Origin: Antrihabitans stalactiti
Lineage (GTDB): Bacteria; Actinomycetota; Actinomycetes; Mycobacteriales; Mycobacteriaceae
Length of the DNA stretch: 64,000 nt
Assembly (NCBI RefSeq): GCF_012932915.1
Contig: NZ_VCQU01000005.1
Coordinates: 186,001 to 250,000 of the forward strand
Reading direction: 5' to 3'
This document shows positions 63,408 to 64,000 of the stretch, piece by piece (positions within the stretch are counted from its first letter, which is position 1; every line of letters begins with the position of its first letter). A program made the position numbers and the translations under genes. Under the pieces are notes generated by a model, which did no database searches, was not told the DNA's origin, and saw only the letters and a list, made by a program, of their open reading frames with translations.

Positions 63408-63424
63408 TCTCAGACAGATCTCAG
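63408..63424. promoter_or_regulatory. Direct repeat TCTCAG x2 (candidate MprA box)
   Basis: TCTCAG at 63408-63413 and again at 63419-63424, 11 bases (one helical turn) apart, 23 bases upstream of the mprA start codon. MprA autoregulates through short direct repeats; match to its box is from memory. Confidence 0.5.
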
Positions 63425-63446
63425 TCGTGAAGGCCACACTGTTGAC

Positions 63447-64000
63447 ATGCGCATATTGGTAGTCGACGACGACCGTGCGGTGCGCGAATCGCTGCGGCGC
63501 TCGCTGACCTTCAACGGGTACACCGTCGATCTCGCGGTCGATGGCATGGACGCGTTGGACAAGACAACGTCAGCGCGTCCCGATGCCCTCGTCCTCGATG
63601 TCATGATGCCCAAGCTCGATGGGCTGGAGGTTTGCCGACGGCTGCGCAGCACTGGTGACGATTTGCCGATCCTCGTGCTGACCGCGCGTGACTCGGTATC
63701 GGAGCGGGTGGCCGGGCTGGACGCCGGGGCAGACGACTACCTGCCAAAGCCGTTCGCGCTGGAAGAACTCTTGGCGCGACTTCGCGCCTTGCTCCGCCGC
63801 GCGGTCCCGGAAGTCGGGATCGATTCGGAGGCCATGCAGTTCGCCGATCTCTGTCTGGATCCGATCACGCGTGAGGTCACGCGTGGGGAGCGGTCGATCA
63901 GCTTGACGCGCACTGAGTTCTCGCTACTCGAGATGTTGATGGCCAATCCGCGGCGCGTGTTGACCCGCAGCAGAATTCTCGAAGAAGTGTGGGGATACGA
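63447..64000 (+). CDS. mprA: OmpR-family response regulator MprA, 5' part
   Basis: Open to the window edge (at least 184 aa visible). Receiver domain: [20 protein letters not shown] with the acidic pocket DDD, phospho-Asp in [58 protein letters not shown]. Then the winged-helix DNA-binding domain ([38 protein letters not shown]). The sequence is very near M. tuberculosis MprA (Rv0981), controlling envelope stress response with MprB. The histidine kinase would lie beyond the window. Confidence 0.95.
   Translation, partial: MRILVVDDDRAVRESLRRSLTFNGYTVDLAVDGMDALDKTTSARPDALVLDVMMPKLDGLEVCRRLRSTGDDLPILVLTARDSVSERVAGLDAGADDYLPKPFALEELLARLRALLRRAVPEVGIDSEAMQFADLCLDPITREVTRGERSISLTRTEFSLLEMLMANPRRVLTRSRILEEVWGY

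Noticed and set aside
1-64000. CRISPR arrays, tRNA or rRNA genes
   Set aside because: No regularly spaced repeats and no recognisable cloverleaf or rRNA sequence seen on reading.

Overview
The window is high-GC actinobacterial DNA from a mycolic-acid-containing relative of Mycobacterium; Rhodococcus is the best guess (inference). The core from about 19.8 to 64 kb keeps the order I recall for M. tuberculosis Rv0944 to Rv0981: DNA glycosylase, pgi, chorismate mutase, uvrD1/pcrA, M23 peptidase, sucCD, the Rv0954 and Rv0955 families, purN, purH, an AAA/VWA pair and mprA at the right edge. Accessory genes are inserted between these anchors. No tRNA, rRNA or CRISPR array was recognised.

1-9.1 kb: the 3' part of a large NRPS gene (A-PCP-C-A-PCP-C, ending in a condensation domain with no thioesterase), overlapped by a GT2 glycosyltransferase gene. 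Facing it is an operon of a SAM methyltransferase and two more related GT2 genes. Together they suggest a glycosylated, methylated (lipo)peptide. 9.4-10.4 kb is a decay zone in which a frameshifted IS1380-type transposase abuts the 3' part of a mycolyltransferase gene.

10.4-19 kb: cold-shock protein, secreted lipase, M23 peptidase, an SDR like Rv0484c, an F420-dependent LLM enzyme, a broken SRPBCC gene, a cupin, thyA-dfrA, and an AbiEi/DUF559 gene flanked by two copies of a palindrome. 19-32 kb: cobF, glycosylase, LppP/LprE-type lipoprotein, a MocR regulator with two esterases and a divergent flavin-fold gene, a condensation-fold acyltransferase, a DJ-1 protein, pgi, an aldehyde dehydrogenase and chorismate mutase.

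32-49 kb: housekeeping block (pcrA, M23 peptidase, sucCD, purNH, AAA/VWA pair), with hairpin terminators at several gene ends. 49-61 kb: LysM/lectin protein, an extra rpsR, secreted lipase, MgtC-like protein, benzoylformate-decarboxylase-like enzyme, DUF3533 and GAP membrane proteins, and an amidase-amidohydrolase-MFS operon.

61-64 kb: a probable Zur-controlled set of zinc-free ribosomal proteins (L28, L33, S14, S18) divergent from a COG0523/CobW gene, then mprA. The S14 gene has lost its middle and keeps only 23 codons. The extra rpsR 11 kb away still carries the last codons of an rpsN gene, so it looks like a duplicated piece of this operon. The most notable items are the S14 deletion with its duplication footprint, the palindrome-flanked DUF559 gene, a 21-bp-arm palindrome reused as terminator at two convergent gene pairs, and the NRPS/glycosyltransferase cluster.
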